The notes under the pieces: generated by a model
What the model saw: only the letters and a program-made list of their open reading frames with translations
Database searches by the model: none
What the model was told of the DNA's origin: nothing
Source of the DNA: Tateyamaria sp. Alg231-49
GTDB taxonomy: Bacteria; Pseudomonadota; Alphaproteobacteria; Rhodobacterales; Rhodobacteraceae
DNA: 64,000 nucleotides
Assembly: GCF_900143535.1 (NCBI RefSeq)
Contig: NZ_FRFA01000001.1
Location: 287,552-351,551, forward strand
Direction: 5' to 3'
Shown here: piece by piece, positions 27,776-36,629 of the stretch
How positions within the stretch are numbered: the first letter of the stretch is position 1
Layout of the letters: every line of letters begins with the position of its first letter
Made by a program: the position numbers and the translations under genes

Positions 27776-27914
27776 CGGCGCAAAAGGCACAAGTGCTGCA
27801 TGAAATGTGCACTGGATCGGTTTGCCCCGGACCGGTTGCAGTTTCGCTTGCCATGTCGCTTGCCATCGGGTGGCGAAGTTCCCATAAATGATGTGACCTA
27901 ACCACTGGATCACC

Positions 27915-28895
27915 GTGTCTGCCCCCACCCTTTCCATTCGCGATCTGACGGTCGATATTCCCACCCGCCATGGCGTCCTGCGCCCTGTAAGCGGAGTGTC
28001 TTATGACATCGCGCCCGGAGAGATCCTTGGGGTTGTCGGTGAATCTGGTGCGGGCAAGTCTATGGCCGGGAATGCCGTGATCGGGCTGCTTAGCCCCCCT
28101 GCGCATATTTCGGCTGGTGAAATTCACCTCAATGGCACCCGGATTGATCCGCTGAAAGGCGAGGCGATGCGCCGGTTGCGTGGCAAAGAGATTGGGATGG
28201 TCTTTCAGGACCCTCTGACGTCTCTTAACCCACTTTTGAAAATCGGCGATCAATTGAGCGAGACGATGCTGGCGCATCTGGACATTTCGCAGTCCGAGGC
28301 CCGCACGCGCGCGATTGCCGCGCTGGACGAAGTGGGTATTCCGGGCGCGGCCCAACGTGTCGACAGCTATCCGCACGAGTTTTCCGGCGGTATGCGACAA
28401 CGGGTGGTGATTGCGCTGGCCTTGTGTGCCGAACCATCCCTGATCATCGCGGACGAGCCGACGACGGCGCTGGATGTGTCGGTTCAGGCCCAGATCATTG
28501 CGCTGCTGAAACGCCTGTGCCGTGAGCGCGGCACCGCAGTGATGTTGATCACCCATGATATGGGCGTGATTGCCGAAGCCTGTGATCGTGTCGCTGTGAT
28601 GTATGCGGGCAAGTTGGTCGAGCTTGGCCCGGTGCGTGACGTGCTGAGTGCCCCGCTGCATCCCTATACGGATGGTCTGATGGGCTCGACCCCGCTGGCC
28701 TCGCGCGGGAAGGATCGCTTGCATCAGATCCCCGGTGCGATGCCGCGTCTGGACAGTCTGCCGACGGGTTGTGCCTTTCATCCGCGCTGTCCGCGCGCAT
28801 CCGATCAATGCCGGGTTGATCCGGGCCCTGCCATTGAGGATGGCGCGGGTCGGGCGGCCTGTTTCTTTCCCATCAATCGGGAGGCCGTCGCCTGA
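27915..28895 (+). CDS. ABC transporter ATP-binding protein (DppD/OppD type)
   Basis: 326 residues. Walker A is GESGAGKS, the signature is EFSGGMRQRVVIALAL, Walker B is LIIADEPTTALD, and the switch His is in LITHDMG. The C-terminal oligopeptide-transporter extension has the Cys pattern GCAFHPRCPRASDQC. The start is GTG at 27915. The stop overlaps the start of the partner ATPase (TGATG). Together they energise the permeases at 24646 and 25628. Confidence 0.9.
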   Translation: MSAPTLSIRDLTVDIPTRHGVLRPVSGVSYDIAPGEILGVVGESGAGKSMAGNAVIGLLSPPAHISAGEIHLNGTRIDPLKGEAMRRLRGKEIGMVFQDPLTSLNPLLKIGDQLSETMLAHLDISQSEARTRAIAALDEVGIPGAAQRVDSYPHEFSGGMRQRVVIALALCAEPSLIIADEPTTALDVSVQAQIIALLKRLCRERGTAVMLITHDMGVIAEACDRVAVMYAGKLVELGPVRDVLSAPLHPYTDGLMGSTPLASRGKDRLHQIPGAMPRLDSLPTGCAFHPRCPRASDQCRVDPGPAIEDGAGRAACFFPINREAVA

Positions 28896-29857
28896 TGTCT
28901 TTGGTCAGTGTGCGCAACCTCACCCGCATTTTTGATGTGTCCAAGCCGTGGCTGAACCGTGTGATCGAGCGTCGCCCCCGCGCCCTGCTGACTGCAGTTT
29001 CGGATGTAAGTTTCGAGATCGAAGAACGCACCGTTTACGCCCTTGTGGGGGAAAGCGGATCGGGCAAGTCGACCATCGGAAAGATGCTGGTGGGTTTGTT
29101 AGCCCCCTCCGATGGGGTGGTGGACATTCGCGGTGTTGATCTGTCGCGCGAGACCGACGCCGAAAAGGTCGACGCTGTGCGTGCGGACATTCAGATGATC
29201 TTTCAGGACCCGTTTGCGTCCCTCAACCCGCGCTGGCGGGTGCGCGATATCATTGTAGAGCCGGTGGCGGCGCGTGGCGGCGAGACGGCGGGGCTGGCGG
29301 AACGCTTGCTTGAGCAGGTGGGGCTGAGCGCGCGTGATGCGGGCAAGTTTCCCCATGAGTTTTCCGGCGGTCAGCGCCAGCGTATCTGCATTGCCCGTGC
29401 GCTCGCCTCTGAACCCAAGCTGATTGTGTGTGACGAACCGACTTCGGCCCTTGATGTGTCCGTTCAAGCGCAGGTGTTGAACCTGATGAGTGATCTCAAG
29501 GACGAGTTTGGTCTGACCTATTTGTTTATCAGCCACGATCTGACGGTTGTGCAGCATATGGCAGATCGGATTGGGGTTTTGTATTTGGGTCGTTTGGTTG
29601 AGGAAGCGGCCCCGTCAGAATTGTTTGAGAACCCCAAGCACCCCTACACGCAGATGCTTTTGGCCGCGGCCCCCAAGCTGGATGGCTTTGGGCGCGAAGT
29701 GGCCCCACCCACAGGCGAGATCCCTGACCCGATCAACCCGCCGCCCGGCTGTGCATATAACCCGCGTTGTCCTTTGGCCCAAGCGGTGTGTCGCGAAGAG
29801 CGCCCTGTGTTGCGTAACGTCGGCGGGGCACGCGTGGCCTGTCATATGGTGGACTGA
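28895..29857 (+). CDS. ABC transporter ATP-binding protein (DppF/OppF type)
   Basis: 320 residues. Walker A is GESGSGKSTIGK, the signature is EFSGGQRQRICIARAL, Walker B is LIVCDEPTSALD, and the H-loop is FISHDLTV. The C-terminal extension is GCAYNPRCPLAQAVC. Its N-terminus carries the FDVSKPWLNRVIERRPRALL insertion seen in OppF-like subunits. It is the last gene of the importer cluster and converges on a patatin gene. Confidence 0.9.
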   Translation: MSLVSVRNLTRIFDVSKPWLNRVIERRPRALLTAVSDVSFEIEERTVYALVGESGSGKSTIGKMLVGLLAPSDGVVDIRGVDLSRETDAEKVDAVRADIQMIFQDPFASLNPRWRVRDIIVEPVAARGGETAGLAERLLEQVGLSARDAGKFPHEFSGGQRQRICIARALASEPKLIVCDEPTSALDVSVQAQVLNLMSDLKDEFGLTYLFISHDLTVVQHMADRIGVLYLGRLVEEAAPSELFENPKHPYTQMLLAAAPKLDGFGREVAPPTGEIPDPINPPPGCAYNPRCPLAQAVCREERPVLRNVGGARVACHMVD

Positions 29858-29874
29858 GCCGAGCCGGTCTCTGA

Positions 29875-30969
29875 TCAGTCCTTGCGCGACCGCAGTTCCA
29901 CAATGTTGGCCCCATGTGCCCCCTCCACATCGCCAAACAGCGCGCGCAGATCCAGTGTGCTTTCCACTTCGATCTTGTCGAAGTGCGAAATTAGCCACCG
30001 ATCCGCGTGTTCACGTCCCAGATCGCGCAGGTGCTCTAGGAACGCCCATTCGGAGTTCACCTTGGAGGACGCATCCAGTTCGAGCATGTCATCGCACCCG
30101 TCGATCATGTGCATGTTCATGGTGCGGTATTCGTCGTTCGACAGGGCCCCGTCATCGATCAGACGGTGGATCAGATCGATCGTGCGCAGATCACGCAACA
30201 GCGAGGCGTTGAACGTGATCTCGTTTAACCGGTTCTGGATATCGCGCGCCTGTTTTGGGGTGCCGGGGCGCAAAAGCGGGTTGATCTGAACGATCACGAT
30301 GTCGTCCGAGGGCGAGTCGTCGATGAACGGGAACAGCACCGGGTTGCCCATATAGCCGCCGTCCCAATAGGGCACCCCGTCGATCTCGACCGCTTTGAAC
30401 ATCGTGGGCAGACAGGCCGAGGCCATGACCACGTCCAACGTCACTTCGTGCCGTTTGAAAACCCGCGCGCGGCCCGTTTCCACGTTGGTGGCCGAGATAT
30501 ACAGGCCCATGTCGGTGCAATTGGCGACCTTGTTAAAATCGATGAACTCTTCCACCAGATCGCGCAGCGGGTTGATCCCGAGCGGGTTGAGATCATAGGG
30601 CGAGGCCATGCGGCTGAGCGCGTCCATCATGATGTAGCCCGGCGATGTGTCCAGCGACCATGACCCGAACAGCACATCCAAGGGCGAGCGTTTGATGGGG
30701 CTGGCCTGTCCGGCAATGCTGACGGCGTGCCAGAATTCTTCCAGTGCCTTGCGCGCACCTGCCGCCCCGTCGTCATACATGCCTTGGGTGGCGACAACGG
30801 CGTTCATGGCCCCGGCAGAAGTGCCGCTGATCCCTTCGATCCAGAGCCGGTCTTCTTCGAACATCCGGTCCAACACACCCCATGTAAACGCCCCGTGCGA
30901 CCCGCCACCTTGCAGGGCGAGGTTGATCGACTTCTCGTGGCGTTTGGCGCGGCCGTTTTCCTTGGACAT
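29875..30969 (-). CDS. Patatin-like phospholipase family protein
   Basis: Predicted serine lipid acyl hydrolase of 364 residues. The oxyanion-hole glycines are in LALQGGGSHGAFTWG, the nucleophile elbow is GISGTSAGAMNA (Ser near residue 48), and the catalytic Asp is in YWDGGYMGNP. In these roseobacter relatives the enzyme is often next to the 3-hydroxybutyrate dehydrogenase gene, as here. A role in granule or membrane lipid turnover is likely but inferred. Confidence 0.85.
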   Translation of the reverse strand: MSKENGRAKRHEKSINLALQGGGSHGAFTWGVLDRMFEEDRLWIEGISGTSAGAMNAVVATQGMYDDGAAGARKALEEFWHAVSIAGQASPIKRSPLDVLFGSWSLDTSPGYIMMDALSRMASPYDLNPLGINPLRDLVEEFIDFNKVANCTDMGLYISATNVETGRARVFKRHEVTLDVVMASACLPTMFKAVEIDGVPYWDGGYMGNPVLFPFIDDSPSDDIVIVQINPLLRPGTPKQARDIQNRLNEITFNASLLRDLRTIDLIHRLIDDGALSNDEYRTMNMHMIDGCDDMLELDASSKVNSEWAFLEHLRDLGREHADRWLISHFDKIEVESTLDLRALFGDVEGAHGANIVELRSRKD

Positions 30970-31010
30970 GGGCTTGGGCCCCTCCGGATTGGTGTGCTCG
31001 ACTTAAGGCG

Positions 31011-31097
31011 CGCCTACTGCGCTTGATTTAATGCGCACCTACTGCGCTTGGTTTAATGCGCGCCTACTGCGCTTGATTTAATGCGCGCCTACTGCGC
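31011..31097. repeat. 25-bp tandem repeat running into the end of the 3-hydroxybutyrate dehydrogenase gene
   Basis: Three full copies (31011, 31036, 31061) and a 12-bp partial copy (31086-31097) of a unit reading CGCCTACTGCGC then TTGATTTAATGCG. The second copy differs at two sites. The partial copy is the last codons and stop of the dehydrogenase on the minus strand, so the repeat looks like serial duplication outward from the gene end. Confidence 0.85.
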
Positions 31098-31865
31098 GAC
31101 CCACCCGCCATCGACAGGCAAGGACGCACCGGTGATAGAGGCCGCAGCTTCGCCCGACAGGAACACGCAGAGCGCGCCCAACTGTTCTACAGTCACGAAT
31201 TCCTTGGTCGGTTGGGCCTTGAGCATGACGTCGTTCTTGACCTCTTCCTCGGTGATGCCGCGCGCTTTGGCGGTGTCGGCCACCTGACCTTCGACCAGCG
31301 GTGTCAGCACGTAACCGGGGCAGACGGCGTTCACGGTCACACCGTGCTCTGCGGCCTCAAGGGCCACAGTTTTGGTCAGGCCCACCACACCGTGCTTGGC
31401 CGTCACATAGGCCGATTTGAAGGGCGAGGCGACAAGGCCGTGGGCCGAGGCGATGTTGATGATCCGCCCGAACCCGCGTTCTTTCATGCCCGGCAGTGCC
31501 GCACGGATGGTATGAAAGGCCGAAGACATGTTGATCGCGATAATGGCGTCCCATTTTTCCAGCGGGAAATCCTCGACCGGGCTGACGAACTGGATGCCTG
31601 CGTTGTTCACCAGAATGTCGACGGCCCCGAAACGTTCCTGGGTCTGCAAAACAAGGTGTTCAATCTCTTCGGGTTTGGTCATGTCAGCGCCGTGATAGCC
31701 AACTTCGCCGTCGCTGATTTCTTCAAGGCGCGCGCGTGTTTCTTCGATCTCGGCAGCGTCGCCAAACCCATTGAGCATGATGTTGAACCCTTGGGCCGCA
31801 AAGGCTTCGGCAATGCCAAGGCCGATGCCGCTGGTCGATCCGGTGATGATGGCGGTGCGTGTCAT
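31089..31865 (-). CDS. bdhA: 3-hydroxybutyrate dehydrogenase (SDR family)
   Basis: Interconverts (R)-3-hydroxybutyrate and acetoacetate with NAD+, the usual last step of PHB or ketone body use. 258 residues from ATG at 31865, with GAGGG upstream; the ATG at 31886 is less likely. The cofactor motif is TGSTSGIGLGIA, then NNAGIQ, the catalytic Ser is in NIASAHG, and YVTAKHG is the Tyr-x3-Lys. The C-terminal block SITGASLPVDGGWVAQ is typical of BdhA. The stop region is serially duplicated downstream. Confidence 0.88.
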   Translation of the reverse strand: MTRTAIITGSTSGIGLGIAEAFAAQGFNIMLNGFGDAAEIEETRARLEEISDGEVGYHGADMTKPEEIEHLVLQTQERFGAVDILVNNAGIQFVSPVEDFPLEKWDAIIAINMSSAFHTIRAALPGMKERGFGRIINIASAHGLVASPFKSAYVTAKHGVVGLTKTVALEAAEHGVTVNAVCPGYVLTPLVEGQVADTAKARGITEEEVKNDVMLKAQPTKEFVTVEQLGALCVFLSGEAAASITGASLPVDGGWVAQ

Positions 31866-31973
31866 GGGGTGCCCTCTCTTGGTCATGCTGCAGTGCGGAA
31901 ACTCTTACCTACACCTAGCGGCCAATCGCGACAGGCACAATTCAACTTTCGTTTTGGCGCGGACCAGCGCGCC

Positions 31974-32771
31974 TCAGAGCGTGATGTCGCGCAACGGGCC
32001 TGTGTCCAGCCGGTGGATGTGATCGGCCATCGCCTGCGGGAAGTACGTGCGCACCAGCGGGTCGTGGCCGGGAATGATCAGGTTGGGTGCGCTGGAAAGC
32101 CGGTTCAACGTGTCAAAGCCGTCCAGCATGTCCTGAAGGTCTACAACGATGGGAAACGGTTTTCGCGCCATGAAATTTTCGTAGAAATGAGAGGCATCCG
32201 AGGCCAGCACCATCCATCCCGCCTGCGTGCGCACCCGCACTGCCTGAAGCCCGCGTGAGTGCCCGCCAATGCAGTGCAGCGTGATACCGTCGGCCACCTC
32301 GGCCTCTCCGTCGTGAAAGATCACCTGCCCCGAATAAAGCCGTTTGACCGCCTCGCAGACGTGGCCCGCCGTGAATGGCATGCGCAGCGTGTCGTGGCAC
32401 ATGCACGGACCCGTCGCATAGGCCATTTCCGCCGCCTGCATGTGAAGGCGCGCGTTGGGAAACAGATGCAGCCCGCCTGCGTGATCGTAATGCAGATGGG
32501 TGACGATGATTTCGGTGATGTCCTGCGGTGTCAGATCAAAGGGTTTGAGAGCCTCGACCGGGTCCAGCCTGATGGGGCGACCACGTGCGGTGGCTTCCTC
32601 CATGTCATAACCGGTATCCACAAGGATGTTGCGCCCCTGCCCCCGGATCAACCACATGTAATAGTCGATGGCGTGCGGCGCGTCGTGATTGTCATCAAAG
32701 ATAAAGCTGTCCGCCCGCGTGCGCCCGCCTCGGTCGCCGTATTTAATGGCGTAGATTTCCCAAGCGCTCAT
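31974..32771 (-). CDS. MBL-fold metallo-hydrolase (N-acyl homoserine lactonase-like)
   Basis: 265 residues. The metal site is VTHLHYDHAGG (H-x-H-x-D-H), with further ligands in IGGHSRG, LASDASH and IPGHDPL, matching the AiiA/AttM-type lactonase branch. The start overlaps the preceding monooxygenase gene stop (ATGA), so both are in one operon reading away from the dehydrogenase operon at 33196. Within a sugar-acid gene cluster, a sugar-lactone substrate is as likely as a quorum signal. Confidence 0.8.
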   Translation of the reverse strand: MSAWEIYAIKYGDRGGRTRADSFIFDDNHDAPHAIDYYMWLIRGQGRNILVDTGYDMEEATARGRPIRLDPVEALKPFDLTPQDITEIIVTHLHYDHAGGLHLFPNARLHMQAAEMAYATGPCMCHDTLRMPFTAGHVCEAVKRLYSGQVIFHDGEAEVADGITLHCIGGHSRGLQAVRVRTQAGWMVLASDASHFYENFMARKPFPIVVDLQDMLDGFDTLNRLSSAPNLIIPGHDPLVRTYFPQAMADHIHRLDTGPLRDITL

Positions 32772-33061
32772 CTGTCCACACGCTCGAATGTGCGCAGGGT
32801 TTTGTTGGCCACAAGGTCAGCAACTTTGGGACCTGTCGCCTTGTAGTGCGGCATTTGCTGATGCGCCTCGAAGGCGGCAAGGTCGTCGTAAAGTTCGTAG
32901 AGAAAGACGGTATTCGGCTCGCCCGGATCGGTGCACACATCAAACTGACGGCAGCCCGGTTCGTTGGCGACGGAACTGCGAGCGTTCAACAGGATGGCGT
33001 CCATAAACGCCTCCATCTGTCCTTCTTTGATGTCGAAAACGACGGTGACTGCATATGGCAT
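32768..33061 (-). CDS. Antibiotic biosynthesis monooxygenase (ABM) family, putative quinol monooxygenase
   Basis: 97-residue ferredoxin-like ABM protein: MPYAVTVVFDIKEGQ, then NEPGCRQFDVCTDPGEPNTV and FLYELYDDLAAFEAHQQMPH, a pattern shared with YgiN-type quinol monooxygenases. ATG at 33061 is favoured by alignment and by the ribosome site GGGAGGGC upstream. It is the first gene of the leftward operon and shares a divergent promoter region with 33196. Confidence 0.8.
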   Translation of the reverse strand: MPYAVTVVFDIKEGQMEAFMDAILLNARSSVANEPGCRQFDVCTDPGEPNTVFLYELYDDLAAFEAHQQMPHYKATGPKVADLVANKTLRTFERVDR

Positions 33062-33114
33062 GGCCTGCCCTCCCTTTGGCATTGTTTTGATGCGCGTGCA
33101 TCAATGGATTTACA

Positions 33115-33138
33115 AACGCATACTTTAATGTATACGTT
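33115..33138. promoter_or_regulatory. Inverted repeat in divergent promoter (candidate operator for the GntR at 35291)
   Basis: AACGCATAC, six bases (TTTAAT), then GTATACGTT: 9-bp arms with one mismatch. It lies in the 134-bp gap between the divergent operons at 33061 and 33196. The GntR regulator at 35291 is encoded at the end of the rightward operon. Confidence 0.5.
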
Positions 33139-33195
33139 ATTGCAATCCTCTGACGACTCAGTTGTCAGTCTAAGCACAATGAAAGGCCGACCCCC

Positions 33196-34272
33196 ATGAA
33201 ATCAACGTTTCAAATTGCAGTATTTCAGGGCGATGGGATCGGGCCAGAGATCATGGTGCCGACGGTGGAGCTGCTGTCTGGATTGGCCACTGCGGGTGGG
33301 TATGGTTTGAATTTCGCCGATGCCCCTGCGGGGGCGGCCCACTACCGGGACACAGGCGAAAGCTTTCCTGTCGCCTCGATGGAGGCGGCGCGGTCGGCGG
33401 ATGCCATTTTGCTGTCGGCGATGGGGTTGCCGGATGTGCGATATCCGGATGGCACCGAGATTTCGCCGCAGATTGATTTGCGCAAGGCCCTGACCCTGTT
33501 TGCAGGCGTGCGCCCCGTCACCATTCGCCCCGGTCAGCCCACCCCGCTGGCCACCGACAAGCCGGTCGATTTCGTCCTGATCCGCGAAAGCACCGAAGGT
33601 TTGTTTTACACCCAAGGGCGCGGAGAGGTGGAACGCGATGAGGCCCGCGAGACGTTGCGCATCACTCGTGCGATTTGCGAGCCACTTTTTAAGTTCGCCT
33701 TTGATCTGGCCGCGTCGCGCAAGGCAGCGGGCCGTGGGCCGGGCAAGGTTACTTGCGTTGACAAGGCCAACGTGTTTCGCGCCTTTGCGTTTTTCCGCGA
33801 GATGTTTGATGCAGAGGCCGCCAAGCACCCCGGTTTGGAGGCCGATCACGCCTATGTGGACGCCACCGCCCTGTGGATGGTTGAACGCCCGTGGTCCTTT
33901 GATGTGATGGTGACCGAGAACATGTTTGGCGACATTCTGTCGGACCTTGGGGCGGGATTGATGGGGGGCCTTGGCCTTGCGCCATCGGCAGATATCGGCG
34001 CGGATCATGCGGTGTTTCAGCCCTGCCATGGGTCAGCCCCCGACATTGCAGGCCAAGGGGTGGCCAACCCCATGGCGATGATCCTGTCGGCGGCGATGAT
34101 GCTGGAATGGCTGGGCGGGCGCCACGGCGTCCCCGCGATGACAGCCGATGGGGCGCGGTTGCGCGACGCGGTGGACAAGGTTGTCGCCGAGGCGCACGTT
34201 TTGACCCGCGATCTGGGTGGCACTGCGGGCACGGCTGACGTTGCTGCCGCTGTGAGGGAGGCGCTGGCATGA
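33196..34272 (+). CDS. Isocitrate/isopropylmalate dehydrogenase family protein
   Basis: 358-residue beta-decarboxylating dehydrogenase. Motifs are FQGDGIGPEIM, the catalytic Lys in DKANVFRAF, and the metal-binding VTENMFGDILSDLGAGLMGG. The NAD(H) region is HGSAPDIAGQGVANPMAMIL. The family includes leuB, tartrate and malate dehydrogenases. Here it starts a catabolic operon with an MocA-type oxidoreductase and GntR, which argues for a tartrate- or sugar-acid-related substrate rather than leucine biosynthesis. The stop overlaps the next start (ATGA). Confidence 0.85.
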   Translation: MKSTFQIAVFQGDGIGPEIMVPTVELLSGLATAGGYGLNFADAPAGAAHYRDTGESFPVASMEAARSADAILLSAMGLPDVRYPDGTEISPQIDLRKALTLFAGVRPVTIRPGQPTPLATDKPVDFVLIRESTEGLFYTQGRGEVERDEARETLRITRAICEPLFKFAFDLAASRKAAGRGPGKVTCVDKANVFRAFAFFREMFDAEAAKHPGLEADHAYVDATALWMVERPWSFDVMVTENMFGDILSDLGAGLMGGLGLAPSADIGADHAVFQPCHGSAPDIAGQGVANPMAMILSAAMMLEWLGGRHGVPAMTADGARLRDAVDKVVAEAHVLTRDLGGTAGTADVAAAVREALA

Positions 34273-35291
34273 CTGTTCGGGTGGCTTGTGTCGGGGCGGG
34301 CTATTTCAGTCAGTTTCACTATGACGCGTGGGCCCGGATCGATGGGGCCACGGTTGTGGGCGCATGCGATCTGGACCTTGCCCGCGCGACAGCCACCGGC
34401 GCGCCTGCCTTTGATGATCTGGGCCAGATGTTGACCGGGACAGCACCCGATCTGCTCGACATCATCTTGCCGCCCCCGGCACATGCCGAAACGATCCGCG
34501 CCGCTCTTGCGGCTGGTATCAAGTGGATCATCTGTCAAAAGCCGTTCTGCCTTGATCTGGATGAGGCCCGCGTGATCACGGGCGAGGCCCACGCTGCCGG
34601 TGCGCATCTGGTTGTGCACGAGAATTTCCGCTTTCAGCCGTGGTATCGCACGATGAAGGCCGCGTTGGAGGCAGGCACAATAGGCGAGGTTCAAAACGCC
34701 ACCTTTCGCCTGCGCCCCGGCGATGGGCAGGGGCCGAACGCCTATCTAGATCGCCAGCCCTATTTCCAGACCATGCCCCGCTTTCTCATTCACGAGACCG
34801 GCGTGCATTGGGTGGACACGTTCCGCTATCTGTTTGGCCCCATCACCCATGTCTATGCCGATTTGCGCACCCTGAACCCGGCGATTGCGGGCGAGGACGC
34901 AGGGTTTGTGATCTTTGATCATGCCTCGGGTGTGCGGGCGTTGTTTGACGGGAACCGGCATCTGGACCACGTGGCCAACAACCTGCGCTGCACCATGGGT
35001 GAGGCGTGGATCGAAGGGACCGAGGGGACGCTGACCTTGTTTGGCGACGGGATGGTCACCCGGCGTCCGTTTGGAAAACCCAACCCGGACGTGCTGCTGA
35101 TGGAACCGGAAACGCCGGTTGGTTTTGGCGGGGATTGCGTGCACGCGTTGCAGGCCCACGTGATTGCCGCCATGAATGGCGCACCTTTGGAAAACGAGGC
35201 CAGCGATTACCTGACCGTGCTGGAGATCAAAGACGCGATCTATGCCTCTGCCAAAGCGGGGCAGAAACGCGCCGTGTCGGGGGTGGTCTGA
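34269..35291 (+). CDS. Gfo/Idh/MocA family oxidoreductase
   Basis: 340-residue NAD(P)-dependent sugar or sugar-acid oxidoreductase. The Rossmann motif is VACVGAGYFSQFHYDAW, the cofactor lysine motif is IICQKPFCLDLDEA, and HENFRFQPWY follows. The C-terminal sheet domain contains HETGVHWVDTFRYLFG, with the active-site His. It is translationally coupled on both sides: ATGA to 34269 upstream and TGATG to the GntR gene downstream. Confidence 0.87.
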   Translation: MTVRVACVGAGYFSQFHYDAWARIDGATVVGACDLDLARATATGAPAFDDLGQMLTGTAPDLLDIILPPPAHAETIRAALAAGIKWIICQKPFCLDLDEARVITGEAHAAGAHLVVHENFRFQPWYRTMKAALEAGTIGEVQNATFRLRPGDGQGPNAYLDRQPYFQTMPRFLIHETGVHWVDTFRYLFGPITHVYADLRTLNPAIAGEDAGFVIFDHASGVRALFDGNRHLDHVANNLRCTMGEAWIEGTEGTLTLFGDGMVTRRPFGKPNPDVLLMEPETPVGFGGDCVHALQAHVIAAMNGAPLENEASDYLTVLEIKDAIYASAKAGQKRAVSGVV

Positions 35292-35953
35292 TGGGGGCAA
35301 TGTCGAATGTTGACCGGGCATTGAGTGCGCTGCGGGACATGATCTTTTCCGGGCAGCTTGCCCCTGGTTCCGACCATTTGGAGACCGAACTGGCCGCGCA
35401 GCTTGGCATGTCGCGCACCCCTGTGCGCGAGGCGGCGTTGATGTTGCAGGCCCAAGGGCTGGTAGATGTGCGCCCGCGCCGTGGCATCCGGGTCCGCCCC
35501 GTGTCTGCGCAGGACATGCGCGACATTTACGACATTCTGACCGAGCTGGAGAGTCTGGCCGCCGCGCGCGCAGCAGAAGCCGGCTATTGCTCGGCGGAAC
35601 TGGCCACCCTTGCCAAATCCATTGCAGATATGGACGCAGCCCTTGAGGCGGACGATTTGCGCGCATGGGCGCAGGCCGATGACCGGTTCCACCGCGAATT
35701 GGTGCGCCTTGGCGGTAATGCACGCCTTGCCATGATTGTGGCCGTAATGCGCGATCAGGTACGCCGCGCGCGGGCCACCACGCTGTTCATGCGCCCAAAA
35801 CCGTCGAAATCAAACACCGATCACCACACCGTTTATCAGGCCATAGCAGCGCAAGATTCAGCGCGTGCACATGCCACCCACCATGCCCACCGACGTGCGG
35901 CGTGTAAGATGCTGGTGGAATTGTTGGAAAAGCATCAGTTCCACGGGCTTTGA
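35291..35953 (+). CDS. GntR family transcriptional regulator (FCD subfamily)
   Basis: 220 residues from ATG at 35291, overlapping the previous stop. The winged-helix segment is LETELAAQLGMSRTPVREAA, with the beta-wing VDVRPRRGIRVRPVS. The FCD ligand-binding domain carries ADDRFHRELVRLGGN and the H-x3-H-rich ending HATHHAHRRA. As the terminal gene of the operon it is likely its specific regulator, acting at 33115. Confidence 0.86.
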   Translation: MGAMSNVDRALSALRDMIFSGQLAPGSDHLETELAAQLGMSRTPVREAALMLQAQGLVDVRPRRGIRVRPVSAQDMRDIYDILTELESLAAARAAEAGYCSAELATLAKSIADMDAALEADDLRAWAQADDRFHRELVRLGGNARLAMIVAVMRDQVRRARATTLFMRPKPSKSNTDHHTVYQAIAAQDSARAHATHHAHRRAACKMLVELLEKHQFHGL

Positions 35954-35978
35954 GCACAGCCCTGCATAGGCCCTTGCG

Positions 35979-36629
35979 CTAGTCGTCCCACTCTACGTCA
36001 AACGTCGTGACCACATCGCGCACCTGCGCATCGCTTAACCCCTGGGGGGACAGCCCGCGCGTCATCAGCGCGAGGCGTGCGGTGTCTTCCAACTCTTCAA
36101 TCGCGTTGCACGCCGCCTCAACGTCCTTTCCGGCCACCACCGGCCCGTGGTTGGCCAGCATTACAGCAGAGCGTTTGCCCGCCAGCCCGCGCACTGCGGC
36201 CCCCATCGCCGGATCACCGGGCAAAAAGAAGGGTAGCAAGGTCACTTTCCCCAGCTTCATGATCCCGTAAGGGGTCAAAGGCGGAAGAAAGTTGTCGGCA
36301 TCCGCACCCGGCAACATCGACAGCGCGACCGAGTGACACGAATGCAGGTGCACAACCGCGCCCGCCGCACTCCGCGTGTCATAAAACGCGGTATGCAGAG
36401 GCATTTCTTTGGTCGGTTGATCGCCACTTATATGAGCGCCCTTCGCATCGAACAGGCTGAGCACGGCCGGATCAAGCCGCCCAAAGCTGGTGCCTGTGGG
36501 AGAGACGAGCAGGCCTCCGTCAGCGGTGCGTGCCGAGATGTTGCCCGTGCTGCCGTGGGTCAGCCCCCGATCAAAGAGAGACTTGGCCAGCGTGCAAATC
36601 TGTTCGCGCAGGGCGCTGTCAGCACTCAT
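35979..36629 (-). CDS. otnC: 3-oxo-tetronate 4-phosphate decarboxylase (class II aldolase family)
   Basis: 216-residue class II aldolase/adducin family enzyme. In the OtnK-OtnC pathway it converts 3-oxo-tetronate 4-phosphate to dihydroxyacetone phosphate and CO2. Metal-ligand His residues lie in VVHLHSCHSV, and the VMLANHGPVVAGKD block and GSTGNISART near the N-terminus are diagnostic of the family. It is coupled to otnK (ATGA). Confidence 0.85.
   Translation of the reverse strand: MSADSALREQICTLAKSLFDRGLTHGSTGNISARTADGGLLVSPTGTSFGRLDPAVLSLFDAKGAHISGDQPTKEMPLHTAFYDTRSAAGAVVHLHSCHSVALSMLPGADADNFLPPLTPYGIMKLGKVTLLPFFLPGDPAMGAAVRGLAGKRSAVMLANHGPVVAGKDVEAACNAIEELEDTARLALMTRGLSPQGLSDAQVRDVVTTFDVEWDD

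Noticed and set aside
31974-32771. Calling the MBL hydrolase a quorum-quenching AHL lactonase
   Set aside because: The metal motif is shared with many lactonases and the neighbours are sugar-acid genes, so an AHL-specific call is not supported.
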